Shown here piece after piece: positions 10,078 to 22,545 of a DNA stretch of 64,000 nt. The position numbers were made by a program, and so were the translations under genes. This DNA comes from Perognathus longimembris pacificus (taxonomy: Eukaryota; Chordata; Mammalia; Rodentia; Heteromyidae). Every line of letters starts with the position of its first letter. Positions within the stretch are counted from its first letter, which is position 1. The stretch spans positions 1,742,755-1,806,754 of the forward strand of contig NC_063175.1 of the NCBI RefSeq assembly GCF_023159225.1, in the 5' to 3' direction. Under the pieces are notes generated by a model. The model ran no database searches, had not been told where the DNA came from, and saw only the letters and a program-made list of their open reading frames with translations.

Positions 10078-11372
10078 CACTAGAAAGATTGAAGGGAAGC
10101 ATTTGTTAATGATAGTCACAAAAGTTTAAGGACCTAAAGATAAAGTTAATTAGAAATACAAAGTAAATAAATGAATGAAAATTTAGACCAAAACTGAAGT
10201 ACGCAAAAGGACTTATTAAGTCAAAGGCATTGGCTCTTCTTAGACATAAAAATGAACTATTGGTTTGATACTTATTCCCTCTGATTTAATCTGCATGTTT
10301 GAAATGCTTCTAACTAGTTATACTAAAGTATTCTTTATGTATATTATACATAAGAACATTTAAAAATGAGTGGCAAAAGCGATTTCCAGTTTTCTTCCAT
10401 TAAAGTATATTTGTGTTATTTGTCAAGAGAATTCTGCAAAACAAGTCATTGCTTTTTGATTGTATTCATAAAGGGAATAGGTAGGTAGTTTTACAGGACA
10501 GTAAGCATATTGTAAAAATATACTTAAAGGTTGGTACTAACACATACATAAATTAAATATAGAAAAATGGTGTAGATATGGGCCCAATACATGTGTGAGT
10601 TTTGTATGTAAGGGCAACACAGAAAAAGAACATTGGAAAAAAAGATAAATTATTCCGCTGGACCCACTTCATAGCCATCTGGAGAAAAAATTGGATTCAA
10701 TCATATTTTGTATGGAACAAATATTTTAGTCTTAGAGAATTCATAAAAATACTAGAATAAAACAAAAATGAAAAAAATTGGATTAAGAAATTATTTCAAA
10801 ATGTCACATAAAACAGAAGCCTTACAAAAGTGATTTATAAACATGAATAAAAATAAAATATTTGCATGGCAGAAGTAACCATAAAAGAATACGGGAAAAA
10901 TGTTTGTAACATATATGGTAGGTAAAAGGCAAAATTCCTTAATATAGAAAGATATATATATATATATATATACACATACATATATATATATATACATACA
11001 TACATATATATATATATATATCCAAGAAGAAAGTATAAAAAATACATGAGAAATAAGTGAAATGACCATAAACAGTTCACAGAAAGTACAAGAAACTATT
11101 TTTCCTTTCTTATTATCTTTAAGTAGCTGTACAAAGGAGTTGCCAACAAGCAACTCTTTAACTTATTAAAACATGTCTTAGTGCCTCCAAAATGAAGGAA
11201 AAATCTAAATTAAAACCATGATGAATTTGGTGAAAATATTATTATAATAAAAAATACAAAATTATAAAATCAAGTTTGTAGTCTGTGCTAAATGGGTTAA
11301 TGCTAGAAGTACTAGGAATAGATAGCATTTTCTGAGTGCTTCTTTTGTATCAGGCACGATTCTAAGAGTTTA
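10078..11372. other. Unique AT-rich DNA with one microsatellite
   Basis: AT-rich non-coding DNA. Apart from the TA/CATA repeat at 10952-11022, nothing recognisable. Small open frames overlapping that repeat are artefacts of low-complexity sequence. Confidence 0.6.
10952..11022. repeat. (TA)n / (CATA)n compound microsatellite
   Basis: Three TA runs separated by ACACATACA and CATACATACA blocks over about 70 bp. Confidence 0.95.
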
Positions 11373-11382
11373 CATGCTTTTT

Positions 11383-11587
11383 GTTGTTGTTGTTTTGGCC
11401 AGTCCTGGGACTTGAACTCAAGGCCTGAGCACTGTCCCTGGCTCCTTTTTTCTCAAGGCTAGTACTCTACCACTTGAGCCACAGCACAACTTTTGGCTTT
11501 TTCTATATATTTGGTGCTGAAGAATCAAATCCAGAGCTTCATGTATGCTATGCAAGCACTCAAACACTAAGCCACATTTCCAGCCCC
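11383..11587 (-). mobile_element. Dimeric ID SINE
   Basis: Minus-strand dimer with a (CAA)-type tail (TTG repeats at 11381-11396). The TSD CATGCTTTTT is at 11373-11382 and 11588-11597. Moderately diverged. Confidence 0.9.
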
Positions 11588-11834
11588 CATGCTTTTTTTT
11601 TTTTAAATTATCTAATCCCTCACACCATTCCTACAAAGCAACTACAATTGTTATTCTTAATTTTATGTAGCAAAGTTGAGGTCTCAGCCTTAAAGGAAGA
11701 GGTATTAGTAAAATGGAACTAAGAGATCTGGACACATGATATGCAAGCAATTCTATTTGACTGTTGTTTTCCAAATGCCTATACAAAATTACAGATTCAT
11801 AGTTCTTAAGCTCTGAAATTCTCTTAAGTTCTTT
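11588..11834. other. Unique DNA
   Basis: Short non-coding stretch between two SINEs. Nothing seen beyond the TSD copy and T-run at its left edge. Confidence 0.5.
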
Positions 11835-12190
11835 TTTTCTTCAGTGGGGCAGAATTTTGGATTGAACTGCAGGCGCTTCCTGCTTGAGCCACCCCTCCAG
11901 CCCCTTTTTGCATTTCTTGTTTTCTAGGGAGGTCTTACTTTATGCCCACACTAGCTGGGGCTGTGACCTTCCTACTTGTGCTGTCCTGGGTCCATGCAGA
12001 TGGCAGATGCCACTGGGGCCCAGCTGTTGGGCTTCGCCTGCATCTGGCACCACAGGAATGTGCCATGGCTCCTAGCCCCTGGTTGAGATGGAGTTTTGTG
12101 AATTTATTTATGCTTAGCCTAGAATCTCCATCTGCTTCTCTCTATCTACCAAGTAGTTAGGATTACAGGGCCTGAGACACCACGCCAAAC
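11835..12190 (-). mobile_element. Old B1-ID (B1-dID type) SINE remnant
   Basis: On the minus strand there is a B1-like left part (GGCGTGGTGTCTCAGGCCC... then TAATCCTAACTACTTGG) and an ID-like right part ending near 11840 (GGGGCTGGAGGGGTGGCTCA). It is strongly diverged, and the middle (about 11930-12100) matches poorly and may hold another old element. The open frames over it are not genes. Confidence 0.5.
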
Positions 12191-14091
12191 TAACCCACTC
12201 TCAGTGTTTATCCATGTATAAAATGATGAATGCACATACATACACTGCTATCTTGTATGTGATAGCAATAAATAGAACATGAAAATCTGTCCACAGGATC
12301 CAGTTGGAAATATGGTGGTATATGTACTCTGTTTCCTCACAGACATGCATTCTAGAATTGTGCACCTCCTGCAGGAGAGGATGGATCCACAATTTGTGCA
12401 TGTGTCCTCATATTGTATTAGATGATCTCTTATACAGGTATGTATAAGAAACTGGTAATTGTATCTATCTTGTGGAATTAGTGATAGGGATGGGCGGACA
12501 GTCTTATTTTCATTGCATATATTTTGTTTTGATTTGTTTTACTCTATATGTCATCTACTAAACATGAAACATTTTAATATATTTTAAGATGATTTCATCA
12601 AGTGATATTTTGGGGGTGTTTTTTTTGTAATGTTTTGATTTAGTTGTACCTACCGGAATAGTTAGGATTGCTTTTTAGCCTAGAATCATTGTTTTGGCGT
12701 TCTCTAACAAAGTCCCTGTCTGTGGAACATCACAGTGCTTAGAAATCTAAATCAAAGAATTTATACTGAAGGCCCAAAGTAGGGAAGGATTTTCCTTAGC
12801 ACTGGTAGTGGGGGCTCTTTGTGTCTCTGACCACTTCCCAAAGGCCTCTGGTCTGACTTTGCCCTAGATGGAACGGAGGTGTTTCTAATCATGCTAAAAA
12901 GAACAATGCAAAGTAGCTCTAGAAATATGATGCATTGGACGAGAAAGTCAAATGCAGCTGGTGATGCAAATAGCAGTTTGTTTTTCTCATTAAGTTTAAT
13001 TTTAGTTCGTTGGCACATTTCTGATTCATGTTTGAATTTGTCACCTTTGAGTAATTCAGAGTAGCAGGTGTTGTGGAGAAGTAGCTTTCCCTGGTCACCT
13101 TGCTAGAAATGTCTCCATTGTGGTTATTTTAGTACTTGTGAAGCAAGAGAGCTCTGCTGTGGAGGAGGAGACAGCAGAGGTGCTGGGCTCTCAAGGCCTG
13201 GTATCTGATGTTGCACTGGTAAATAATATGTGCAGGTGTAACAAATGTTTTCAGGTAAGTTGGGACACATTCCATGAAGTGTGATTCTGCTATGTCATTT
13301 TTGGTGACAAAACTCATTCACTATATTTAAAAATTTATAGATGCCTTATGAATTAATTAAAGTTTTATAAGAGTCAACTCATTATTTTAAGTTAAGTTAA
13401 CCTGGTTGATCATGATTAATAGATAAGTAAAAATTTAAAATTAATGAACAATAGCATCATTTTATTTCTACACAGTGTTAGGAGTACACTGTGTCATTAG
13501 TGAAGAAAATCATATCCTGGTGTCTAGAACATTGAAGCACAAGGGCCAAATGTTATTTTAACAGTTGCATGTTATTCCACAAATCTGGGAGGCCCATTAC
13601 ATGCAAAACACGGCAGGAGCCTCACTTGCTGCTTTGTTACTCTGCCCAAACATTACATTACATATACTGTATAGCTCAGGCTAAAAATTAACATCAGATG
13701 AATTAATGGATGAAGTTCTAGAAAGTTAATGAAGAAGAATAAAAAGCTAGTTTAATTGTGAAAAGGTTCAATAGTTTTGACTTAATTCAATTACTAGGCT
13801 TCAAACAATCACCTGGAGAAAATTGAGAGGACAAGGGAGAAAATTGTGGAAATAAACAAGTAAATACTTCATCAACAGTTTGTATTTAATTACAATTCCA
13901 CTTCTATTATTCATAATATTGCAGTATATACCTTCCCTAAATCAAGTGTTGTAAAGTCTACATCTAATAGTCCCTGTACATTTAGAATCTAACGGAAAAT
14001 TTGAGTGATTATGCAAAGATGGGACTAACTTCTTGACTTTCTTTATATGAACTTTGTAAAATAGAATCAGGACAAACCCAGAGCTATGGAC
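12191..14091. other. Unique DNA
   Basis: AT-rich, no recognisable repeat or exon. 13060-13320 is slightly more GC-rich but shows no coding block I can identify. Confidence 0.55.
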
Positions 14092-14101
14092 TGTGAGTTT
14101 C

Positions 14102-14424
14102 TTTTCTTTTCTTCTTTTCTTATTTATTGTCAAAGTGATGCACAGAGAGGTTGCAGTTTCATACGTTAGGCCTTGGGTACATTTCTTGTACTGTTTGTTA
14201 CCTCCTCCCTCATTCCCCCCTCCCTGTCCCCCTTTCCTTCTCCCCCTATAAGTTGTTCAGTTGGTTTACACCAAATGGTTTTGCAAGTATTGCTTTTGTA
14301 GTCGTTTGTCTTTTTATCTGTTGTCTCTCAATTTTGATATTCCCTTTCACTTCCCTAGTTCTAATACCAGTATATACAGTTTCCAATGTACTCAAATAAG
14401 ATACAGTGATAGTGTGGGTACTGA
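14102..14424 (-). mobile_element. 5'-truncated L1 3' UTR
   Basis: The reverse complement of a lineage A-type L1 3' UTR (pyrimidine tract at about 14205-14245, then block CACCAAATGGTTTTGCAAG). A 10-nt TSD, TGTGAGTTTC, lies at 14092-14101 and 14425-14434. Only the last 320 bases of the element were inserted. Confidence 0.85.
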
Positions 14425-14434
14425 TGTGAGTTTC

Positions 14435-15610
14435 ATTTATGAGTCCCTATGTATCTAAACTTCACTCCAGTTAGTTCTGTCTGTAGCAAATGTACCCCAT
14501 CATCTCTTTTCTAGAAACTCAAATGTCTGTGTTTTATTTGTGTGTCCAAGTAGAGATGAAAGGTTGCTTATGTGGACTCAACCCAGTTATTTTCTTTGCT
14601 CTGAACAGCTGTCCAATCTAGAGTTAGTGACAGCATCCTGTTGCTCCAAGACCTTAAGTGGCCAACATACCAGTTGTTTCTGTTAATTCTACATCCTCTT
14701 CTTCCTCCTCCTCATTTAGTGTATTTATTTATTGTTAGTACTGGGGTTTGAAGTCAGGGCTTTGCTCTTTTGATTGCTTGTGATTTTTTGAGTTCCATCT
14801 AAGAAATCTTTGCCTCCCAGCATCATGAAGATTTTCTTGTATTTTTTTTCTTTTTTGTAGAGTTGTTTTACTTTAGACATGTTCACAGGTCTTATTTCTT
14901 GTAAGGTTTCTCATTTCCCTCTCTTTCTTGTATTCTTCTCCATTTCTTCCAGTGCCAGTATCATGACCTCCATCTCTCTATCCTTATCTGTGATTTATAA
15001 TTTTGCCATACAAATTATATATATGGCAGGACTTAATAATATTTTGTAAACTTTGAAAATTATATAAATGATCTTACATATACATGTGTGTATCACTTAG
15101 CTTAAGTTTGTATCAAATCATCCCAACATGCAATAGCTTAAACTATTAACTTCTTTGTAGTATAGGTGGGTCTCTAATTTGGACTGGGCTCAGCTGAACT
15201 TACTTATGAATCTCTGGCCAGGTAAGTATGCAGGGGGTAGGTTGCTCTAGTGAATAATGCTTGTTTTTGCTTCACATGATTGTCATTCAGTAGACTTGGG
15301 TTCATTCCTATGAGCATGAAATGGTTTTAAATTGCACCTAATGTCCAAATGCTTTAAGTCACATCTGCTACTGGCCAGTTGAACAAAGTAATTCACAGAG
15401 ATTAGAATTCAGAGTGAGAGGCTGGTCAGAGTGACAGAAACAGGCACAAGGATAGAGGGAATGGAGGGATTCGAGGGTATGTGTAAATCTTAGGAATTTA
15501 AGAAATTCATGTCTTTTATTTTCCACTCTATTGTGTGTATTTCATTTGTATTGATACATAGACAACTACCACTTGTTTACTTTATGATAATATCACACTT
15601 TTTAAACCTA
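14435..15610. other. Mostly unique DNA, possible ancient L1 scrap
   Basis: 14785-14900 resembles the reverse complement of an ancient L1 ORF2 stretch (AAATCTTTGCCTCCCAG, then GAAGATTTTCTTGTA), but weakly. 15110-15230 has the look of another old interspersed repeat (GGACTGGGCTCAGCTGAAC) that I cannot name. The rest is featureless. Confidence 0.35.
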
Positions 15611-15611
15611 T

Positions 15612-15770
15612 GGTTTTTGGGAGGTGTTGGGATTTGAACCCAGGGCCTCACATTTGCTTGGGTTGTGCTATATAAAGCCATGCCTCCAGCCTTGCTTTTT
15701 GCTGGTTATTGTGGAGATGGAGTCTAGCGTACTTTTCTGTCCAGGCTTGACTTTTCTGCATACATGTGAA
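15612..15770 (-). mobile_element. Old SINE remnant (ID / B1-ID type)
   Basis: GTTGGGATTTGAACCCAGGG followed by GCTGGTTATTGTGGAGATGG and GTCCAGGCTTGAC matches, on the minus strand, the right ID part and then the left B1 part of the chimeric SINEs elsewhere in the window. It is degraded and truncated. Confidence 0.5.
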
Positions 15771-16074
15771 AATTTTCCAGGAATAAAATGGTTAGAGTTT
15801 TGGCTGTGTTCAACTATTGGATATATTAACAGATTTCTCTCCAGAGTATTTATTCTGTATATGGACTAGATTATACTCCACTCTTCATTCATATGCTGAA
15901 GTTCTAGTCAGTATATCTAAAAATAGAATTGTTTGAAGTTAGGTCCTACAGTAATTATGTCAAGCAGAGATCATAGGGTGGTGCCTAATTCTGTTACAGA
16001 GATGAGCTTATGGTCACAGTGAGAGGGCAGTCAAGTTCTACAGGAAAGTGTCAACTAGAAAGGGGCTTATCTAA
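15771..16074. other. Unique DNA
   Basis: Nothing recognised between the SINE remnant and the L1 fragment. Confidence 0.5.
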
Positions 16075-16867
16075 GATAAGGAATCAACCCCTTTGCCCTT
16101 CAGTGGAAGAATGGATCAAGAAAATGTGGTATATATACCCAATGGAATTCTGTGCTTCCATCAGAAAGAAGGGCATTGCCCTATTTGTAAGGAAGTGGAA
16201 AGAATTGGAAAAAATTATATTAAGCAAAGAAACATAGACTACATTGTTTCCCTCATTTGTAATAATAGAATGTGCCTATAAATCTACAAGTAGACTCAAT
16301 GGATAGTAAAAGAAAAAATTACACTTGGACATGATAAATTAAACAGGACTCTAAACATTTACATAGTGAGATTGAAAAGAGGATAGTCTTAGGAGAGGAT
16401 CACAAGGGCTCAGTAGCTATGTGCATGTGATCATATAAAAGGATGCTTATCTAAATGAACTCCAAGAAATGGAAACAAGAGTTTTTTAAAAAATTGTATT
16501 GTTTGCAGTTCTTTTTTCCTTTGGTTTATTCCCTTTGCTTGCTGTTTTTTTCTCTCTTTTCTTTGTGCGTCACGGGGCTGCTTTTGATTTCTGTACCCTT
16601 TGCCTTGTATATAAGTGTATCTGATTTGGGGAGGAAAAGGGGGAGCACTGAAAAGGTGGGACAAAGAGTGAACTAATGCAGCAGTGATACTCACTAGAAA
16701 CTATGTTGGCAATGAACTATACAACTTGGAGGAGAGGTAGGTTGGGAGGGGAAAATCTGGGAGAAAATGAGGGGGAGGCTTACACTGTTCAAAGACAAAT
16801 GTACTCATTACATGACTTATGAAACTGTAATCTCTCTGTATATCAATCACCTTTATAATAACGATAG
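16075..16867 (+). mobile_element. 5'-truncated L1 (ORF2 C-terminus and 3' UTR)
   Basis: It begins in the ORF2 tail: the translation at 16090-16237 contains CPSVEEWIKKMWYIYPMEF and WKELEKIILS. A 3' UTR follows that ends GAAACTGTAATCTCTCTG and then TTTATAATAACGATA at 16852-16867. This 3' end type (block ACAACTTGGAGGAGAGGTAG at 16720-16739) recurs at 25100-25240 and 43538-43987. The next L1 starts directly at its end. Confidence 0.8.
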
Positions 16868-18141
16868 GGAGGCACTGCAACTTGCTCCAACTGAATAGTG
16901 AGCTGGGAACTCCAGCACCCCATCAAGAATCCAGCAAACCGAACAATCAGAAGCAACAGAGAAACACAGGAAATGAAAAAGAACAAAAAAAGAAGAGCCT
17001 ATAACCTACACAGAGCCAGAAAACCTCTGGGGTACCCCTCCCCCACCCTCCGACCCTGACCCGAACAGGGCCAGGCTAGGAAAGGGGACCCGGCGCCGGC
17101 AAACCAACAGCCGAAAAGTCATGCCAGGAGTGCAGAGTCCAGATGGCAGGAGCTCCACGGACCCCAGGGGGAGCACAGACTGACTGAGACACCGGAGCTG
17201 TGGAACGGAATGGCCGGGATCAGATGTAAGCAGCAGGGGAACCCGAGGTGCAGAAGGGGAGAGCCAAGGCCGCCATCACCAAATGACCGATTGCTGCACC
17301 CCAGCACCACAGGCCCGAAAAGCCCACGGCGGCGCAGAATGCTCATACAACCCAGGACCAGTAAGTTCCCCATTACCCACCCCCCACACACACGGGAGAC
17401 CAGATCTAGCAGAGACCCAAAACCTACAAAGAAGCTAGAGCTCCCTCCCTCTCGCTCCCTACCCCGAGGGAATAAAGCAGCTCCATAGCTGGCAGCGCTA
17501 AGACCTCTGGGAGGACGTGGGAACTAACAGAGGCAGAGCAGCGCCAAGGCATACCCCCCAAAGCCCCAGCAGAGCTGCCTGAACCTGGCCGCACCAGCCC
17601 CACGCCCTCCCCAGCAGGGGCCCGGGGACTGGTAGGCATTGGAAGCCCCAGGCTCGCTGGTGAGCAACACCAGCACCGCAGGGTCACCTGGGCCCAAACA
17701 CACGCCCCCCTCACAGCGGAGGCACAGAGAGTCTGCGGGCATCAACCCGCGACCGGACACTTGATCATACTGGGGCCCACGCATACCTCCCCCAGAAAAT
17801 TCATGAGAGGACACAAGCACCCTCCAACAACTTGGGATAATACAACCCCAAAGGAAGCAGTAGAGTGCACATGCACGCGCCCCCTGGAGGGCCAGCATGG
17901 GCCAGCGTGCTAGCCCTCCAGCAGGAGGACCTCTTGCCCAAACCCCCATGGGAGTGCACAAGCGGGCACAAGTGAGGGTGACCACCTCAGCAACAATCGA
18001 GAAGGTCACGCTCACCCATTGGGCAGTAAGGTTCAACAGCCAAACTCAAACCCAGAGCCAGGACACAAACAAGTCTCTCACTGACAGACCAGCGGGAACC
18101 AGCACAAAGCCAACCCAGGGAAGCCACCCACAGATCTCCAG
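16868..18141 (+). promoter_or_regulatory. L1 lineage B 5' UTR (internal promoter region)
   Basis: GC-rich non-coding leader aligned block by block with 32330-33481 on the other strand, for example AGTGAGCTGGGAACTCCA near the 5' end and CAGATCTCCAGATG just before ORF1. It starts about 26 nt downstream of the homologous 5' end, so the AAGATGGC motif seen in the minus-strand copy is missing here. Promoter role is inferred from the family; frames over it are not genes. Confidence 0.7.
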
Positions 18142-19269
18142 ATGTGCAAATCACAAAGAAATATAACAAATTTCATCAAAGGGCAAGCCAACTTGCCAGC
18201 TCCAAAAAGCAGTATGACCAAAGAGGAGATGGAGAATAAAAAAACAACTGAGGCTATGATAGCAGAAATGATGGAAAGCCTTAGAAACGAAATCAGAAAA
18301 CAATTCCAGGAGTTTAGATTGGAAGTCTCCAAGGACCTCCAGGAAGCCAAGAAAGAAATGGAAGCAAAAATGGATACAATGCAAACCTCCGTTAAAGAAG
18401 ACCTTAACATACTGAGAAGTGAAATGCATGAAAAAATAGATTTAAAATACAACTCTTTAAAGGAAGAAATTTCCATGATCAGAGCAGATCTGGCAACCAT
18501 AAATAGCTCTCTGACATCCATAAACTCCACACTTGAATCCACAGCACAAAGAATTGACCATATTGAATCCAGAATCTCTCTTTTGGATGATGATGCAGCT
18601 GATAAGGACCAGAAAATTACCACACTCCAAGATACGGTAAAGCTCCAGGGCAGACTAATCCAGGAGCTAGTGGACAAAGACAAGAGATATAATCTGAGCA
18701 TAATTGGAATAGAAGAAGGAGCTGAATACCAGAGCAGAGGGCTTCAACATATTTTTAATAAAGTGATTGCAGAAAACTTCCCCAATCTCACAAGGGACCT
18801 CACCCAGGTAACCGAAGCCTATAGGACGCCTGGCAGACCAGACCCTAGAAAAGCCTCACCCAGGCACATAATAATCAAGACTTCAGATATCAAGAATAAA
18901 GAGCAAATTTTGAATTCAGCCAAAGCGAAGAAAGAAATTTATTCCAATGGGAAGAGGATCAGAATAACAGCAGACCTCTCCACACAAACCTACCACGCGT
19001 GAAAAGAATGGAATAACACGATCCAAGTCCTACAGGCCAACAACTGCCAACCTAGAATAAAATATCCAGTGAATCTAGAGTTCATATTCGAGGGGAAAAC
19101 CAGATCTTTCCATAGCAAAGCGGATCTAAAGGAGTATGTGAATAAAAAACCAGCCCTACAGTGAATTCTAAGAGGGGAACCCCACCCAACAGGAATCGTA
19201 CAGGACACACAGACAGAAACAGAAAGAAACTACAATAGTCAGAGCCCAACAGAAAGAGCAGCTCACTAA
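18142..19269 (+). pseudogene. L1 ORF1, one frame with two premature stops
   Basis: From the ATG at 18142 a single frame runs 375 codons to TAA at 19267-19269, broken only by TGA at 19000-19002 (codon 287) and TGA at 19162-19164. The first 286 residues are intact: a basic N-terminus (KSQRNITNFIKGQANLPAPK), a long coiled coil at about 25-165 (MESLRNEIRKQFQEFRLEV, EAKKEMEAKMDTMQ), then the RRM-like part (YNLSIIGIEEGAEYQSRG, VIAENFPNLTRD) and TEAYRTPGRPDPRKASPRH. ORF1p is the L1 RNA-binding trimer; this copy would lose most of the C-terminal domain. The start was chosen by match to the minus-strand copy. Confidence 0.88.
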
Positions 19270-19312
19270 AGACAAGAAAAAAAAAAGAGAGGAAAAAAAG
19301 CCTAACAGGAAA

Positions 19313-22176
19313 ATGGAAGGAGAAAAAACACTCTTATCCTTGATCTCTTTGAATATAAATGGTATAAACTGTCCAATAAATAGGAGCAGACTGGCAGAAT
19401 GGATCCGCAAACAAAAAGTTGCCATCTGTTGTCTACAAGAGACCCACCTTACAGCAAGGGATAAAAACAGGCTCTGAATGAAAAGATGGAGCAAGATCTT
19501 CCAAGCAAACGCACCTACCAAAATGGCAGGAGTAGCCATCCTGATCTCAGACAAGCTAGACTTCTCATTAAAATCAACCCCAAAAGACAAAGAAGGATAC
19601 TACATTTTAATACAAGGAAAAATCCAGAAACAAGACATCACGGTGATAAATGTATATTCACCGAACAAAAGAGGCCCTACATATGTCAAGCAAATTCTCA
19701 CAGAACTACAGAACAAGATAGACCCAAACACAATCATAGTGGGTGACTTTAATACCCCACTCTTTCCAAGAGACAGATCCAACATGCAGAGGATTAGCAA
19801 GGGAGCTGAGGACATAAGTAACATCATATCCCAAATGGATCTGACAGATCTATACAGAATCTTCCACCCTACAGAGACCCAATACACCTCAGCAGCCCAT
19901 GGAGCATACTCCAAAATAGACCATGTCATAGCCCCCACAAAGAACCTCAGAAAATACAAAAGTATTGATGTCATCCCATGTATTATATCTGACCACAGTA
20001 GAATAAAGGTAACCCTCAATAACAACAGTTGCCACAGAGGCTATACAGATTCTAGGAGGCTAACCCCCACACAGTTATTGAACAGTTGGGCCACAGACCA
20101 AATTAAAGATGAAATTAATGAATTCATAATCCACAATGACAATGAAAATACATCACAAAGAAACCTATGGGATACAGCTAAAGCAGTACTGAGAGGCAAG
20201 ATCATCACCCTCAGCACTCACATTAAAAGCATGGAAACAGAGCACGTGAATAACCTCACGAAGAAACTAAAACAACTGGAGAAACAAGAAATGATCGAAT
20301 CTAAAATGACTAGGAAGAGAGAGATCACAAAGATTAAAGAAGAGATAAATCTGATTGAAAACAGAAAGACCATTCTACAAATAAATAAGACTAAAAGCTG
20401 GTTCTTTGAGAAAATAAATAAAATCCTCAGACCCCTCACAAGACTTACAAAAAAAAGAAGAGAAGAGACTCATATACATCAAATCAGGGACTCCACCGGA
20501 AAAATTACAACAAATACACACAACATTCAAACAATCATAAGGAACTATTTCCAGAACCTCTACTCACTAAAAACCAATAATTTTACAGAAATGGATCAAT
20601 TCTTAGAGAAGTATAAACTGCCCAAATGGAACCAAGAAGAAATAATTCAACTAAATAAACCAATAACGTACAGTGAGATACAGGGGGTAATCAAGAACCT
20701 CCCAACAAAGAAAAGCCCAGGCCCAGACGGATTCACCAATGATTTCTATAAAACCTTTAGTGAGGAGCTAATACCAATACTCCTCAAACTCTTCCGCGAA
20801 ATAGAAACGGAGGGAGAAATCCCAAACTCATTCTATGAAGCTAATATTATACTCATCCCCAAACCAGGCAAAGACCCAACAAAAAAAGAGAACTACAGAC
20901 CAATATCACTAATGAACAGAGACACAAAGCTCCTCAATAAAATATTAGCTAACAGGATCCAGAAACTGATCAAGAAAATTATACATCATGACCAAGTAGG
21001 CTTCATCCCACAGACAAAAGGATGGTTCAACATCCATAAATCGATAAATCTAATCCACCACAACAACAGAAGTAAAGTCAAGAACCACATTGTTATCTCA
21101 GTCGATGCCCAAAAAGCCTTTGACAAAATACAACATCCATACTTATTAAAAGCTCTGGAGAAAATAGGGATAGCTGGAACATTCCTCAAAACAATAAAAG
21201 CCATATACAACAGACTAACTGCTAAGATCGTATTAAATGGGGAGAAACTAAAATCATTCCCTCTAAACTCAGGAACAAGACAAGGATGCCCACTCTCCCC
21301 ACTTCTTTTCAATATAGTGCTGGAATCCCTAGCCATAGCAATAAGACAAGAGGAGGACATCAAAGGGATCCACATTGGCATGGAAGAAATCAAGCTATAC
21401 CTATTCGCAGATGACATGATCTTATATCTGAAGGACCCAAAAAACTCAGTCCCCAAACTCCTAGACCTAATAAACCATTTTGGCAAAGTAGCAGCATACA
21501 AAATCAATCCACAAAAGTCAGCAGCTTTTCTGTACACCTGCAATATACAAGCAGAAAAGGAAATTATGGAAATAATTCCTTTTACAGTAGCCAAAAAAAG
21601 AATAAAGTACCGAGGGATCAACCTAACCAAAGATGTGACAGACCTATTTAATGAGAACTTCAAAAATCTAATAAGGGAAATCAAAGAAGACACAAGGAGA
21701 TGGAAGGGTAGGAAGAATCAATATAGTGAAAATGGCCATATTGCCCAAATTGTTATACAAATTCAATGCAATCCCCATCAAAATCCCAGTTACATTCTTC
21801 ACTGAAATAGAGAAAACAACCCACAAATTCATATGGAAGAGCAAAAGACCTAGAATAGCCAAAGCAATTCTAGACAAAAAAAGCTATGCAGGAGGTATCA
21901 CAATACCAGACTTCAAGCTCTACTATAGAGCCATCATAACAAAAACAGCCTGGTATTGGTATAAAAACAGATCGGAAGACCAATGGATTAGAATAGAAGA
22001 CCCAGAAATAAAGCCGCATTCTTACAGTCAGCTGATATTCGACAAAGGAGCTAAAGACATACAATGGAATAAACAGAGCCTCTTCAACTACTGGTGCTGG
22101 GAAAACGGGGCAGCCATATGCAGAAAACTCAAGATGGACCCTAGCCTATCACCATGCACCAAGATCAACTCAAAAA
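19313..22176 (+). pseudogene. L1 ORF2 (endonuclease-RT), premature stop, frameshift and C-terminal loss
   Basis: The ATG at 19313 opens ORF2. Codon 55 is TGA (19475-19477) where the other copy has CGA. The frame then stays open to about 21706. It shows the endonuclease motifs [17 protein letters not shown] and SDHSR, the linker, RT blocks ([42 protein letters not shown]) and the catalytic FADD at 21403-21414. A 17-nt deletion near 21706 shifts the frame, which continues at 21726-22176 ([41 protein letters not shown]). It ends abruptly after TKINSK, so the Cys/His knuckle is lost. Intact L1 ORF2p is usually about 1275 residues. Confidence 0.9.
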
Positions 22177-22545
22177 TTGACCTCTCAGTGGATCACAATA
22201 GCGCAAAAGCTATGTATGTATGTTCATATAAGACTATTGTTGACATATTGTCTACTGTCAACATTACATTTAAAGCCCTAGGCGAATTTTCTTTGGCGTA
22301 GGCCACGTGGCTACTGTATATGTTCTTGGTATACTGTGTATTATATATATGTCTACCTGACCTAGGGAAGGGAAAGAAAAACATGGTGTAAGATATCACA
22401 AGAAATGTACACACTGCCCTACTATGTAACTGTACCCCTGTGCACAACACCTTGTCAAAATTTTTTGTTTAATTAATAAATAAAGTATAATATATATAAA
22501 TATATATAAAACATATATATATATATATAAGAAAGAGACTTATCA
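22177..22545 (+). other. 3' segment of the plus-strand L1, part not shared with the other copy
   Basis: 22317-22490 matches the lineage B 3' UTR (TATATGTTCTTGGTATACTG, GAAATGTACACACTGCC, CACAACACCTTGT). The first 140 bases (22177-22316) do not match the minus-strand copy at all. They contain a perfect 8-nt inverted repeat TGTTGACA (22238-22245) and TGTCAACA (22256-22263) with a 10-nt loop. Beyond 22490 come an A-rich tail and TA repeats. Confidence 0.6.

Larger units (their letters stand above)
16868..22545 (+). mobile_element. Nearly full-length plus-strand L1 (lineage B), inactivated
   Basis: 5' UTR (16868-18141), ORF1 frame (18142-19269), ORF2 frame (from 19313), a 3' segment, and an A/T-rich tail running into (TA)n at 22485-22530. 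By alignment with the minus-strand copy at 27054-33481, it lacks about the first 26 nt of the 5' UTR, has a 17-nt deletion in ORF2 near 21706, and has lost the last third of ORF2 at a junction near 22176. Several premature TGA codons are present. I see no convincing TSD; the left flank is the 3' end of another L1. Confidence 0.85.

Noticed and set aside
15110..15230. Named DNA transposon or MaLR fragment
   Set aside because: It has the feel of an old interspersed repeat, but I could not assign a family with enough matching bases.
17119..18036. Minus-strand frames of 90-170 codons
   Set aside because: Antisense of the plus-strand L1 5' UTR; the same explanation as for the other 5' UTR.
19478..21805. 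Long 775-codon frame as a host gene
   Set aside because: It has L1 endonuclease and RT motifs and lies in a recognisable L1 between its ORF1 and 3' UTR.
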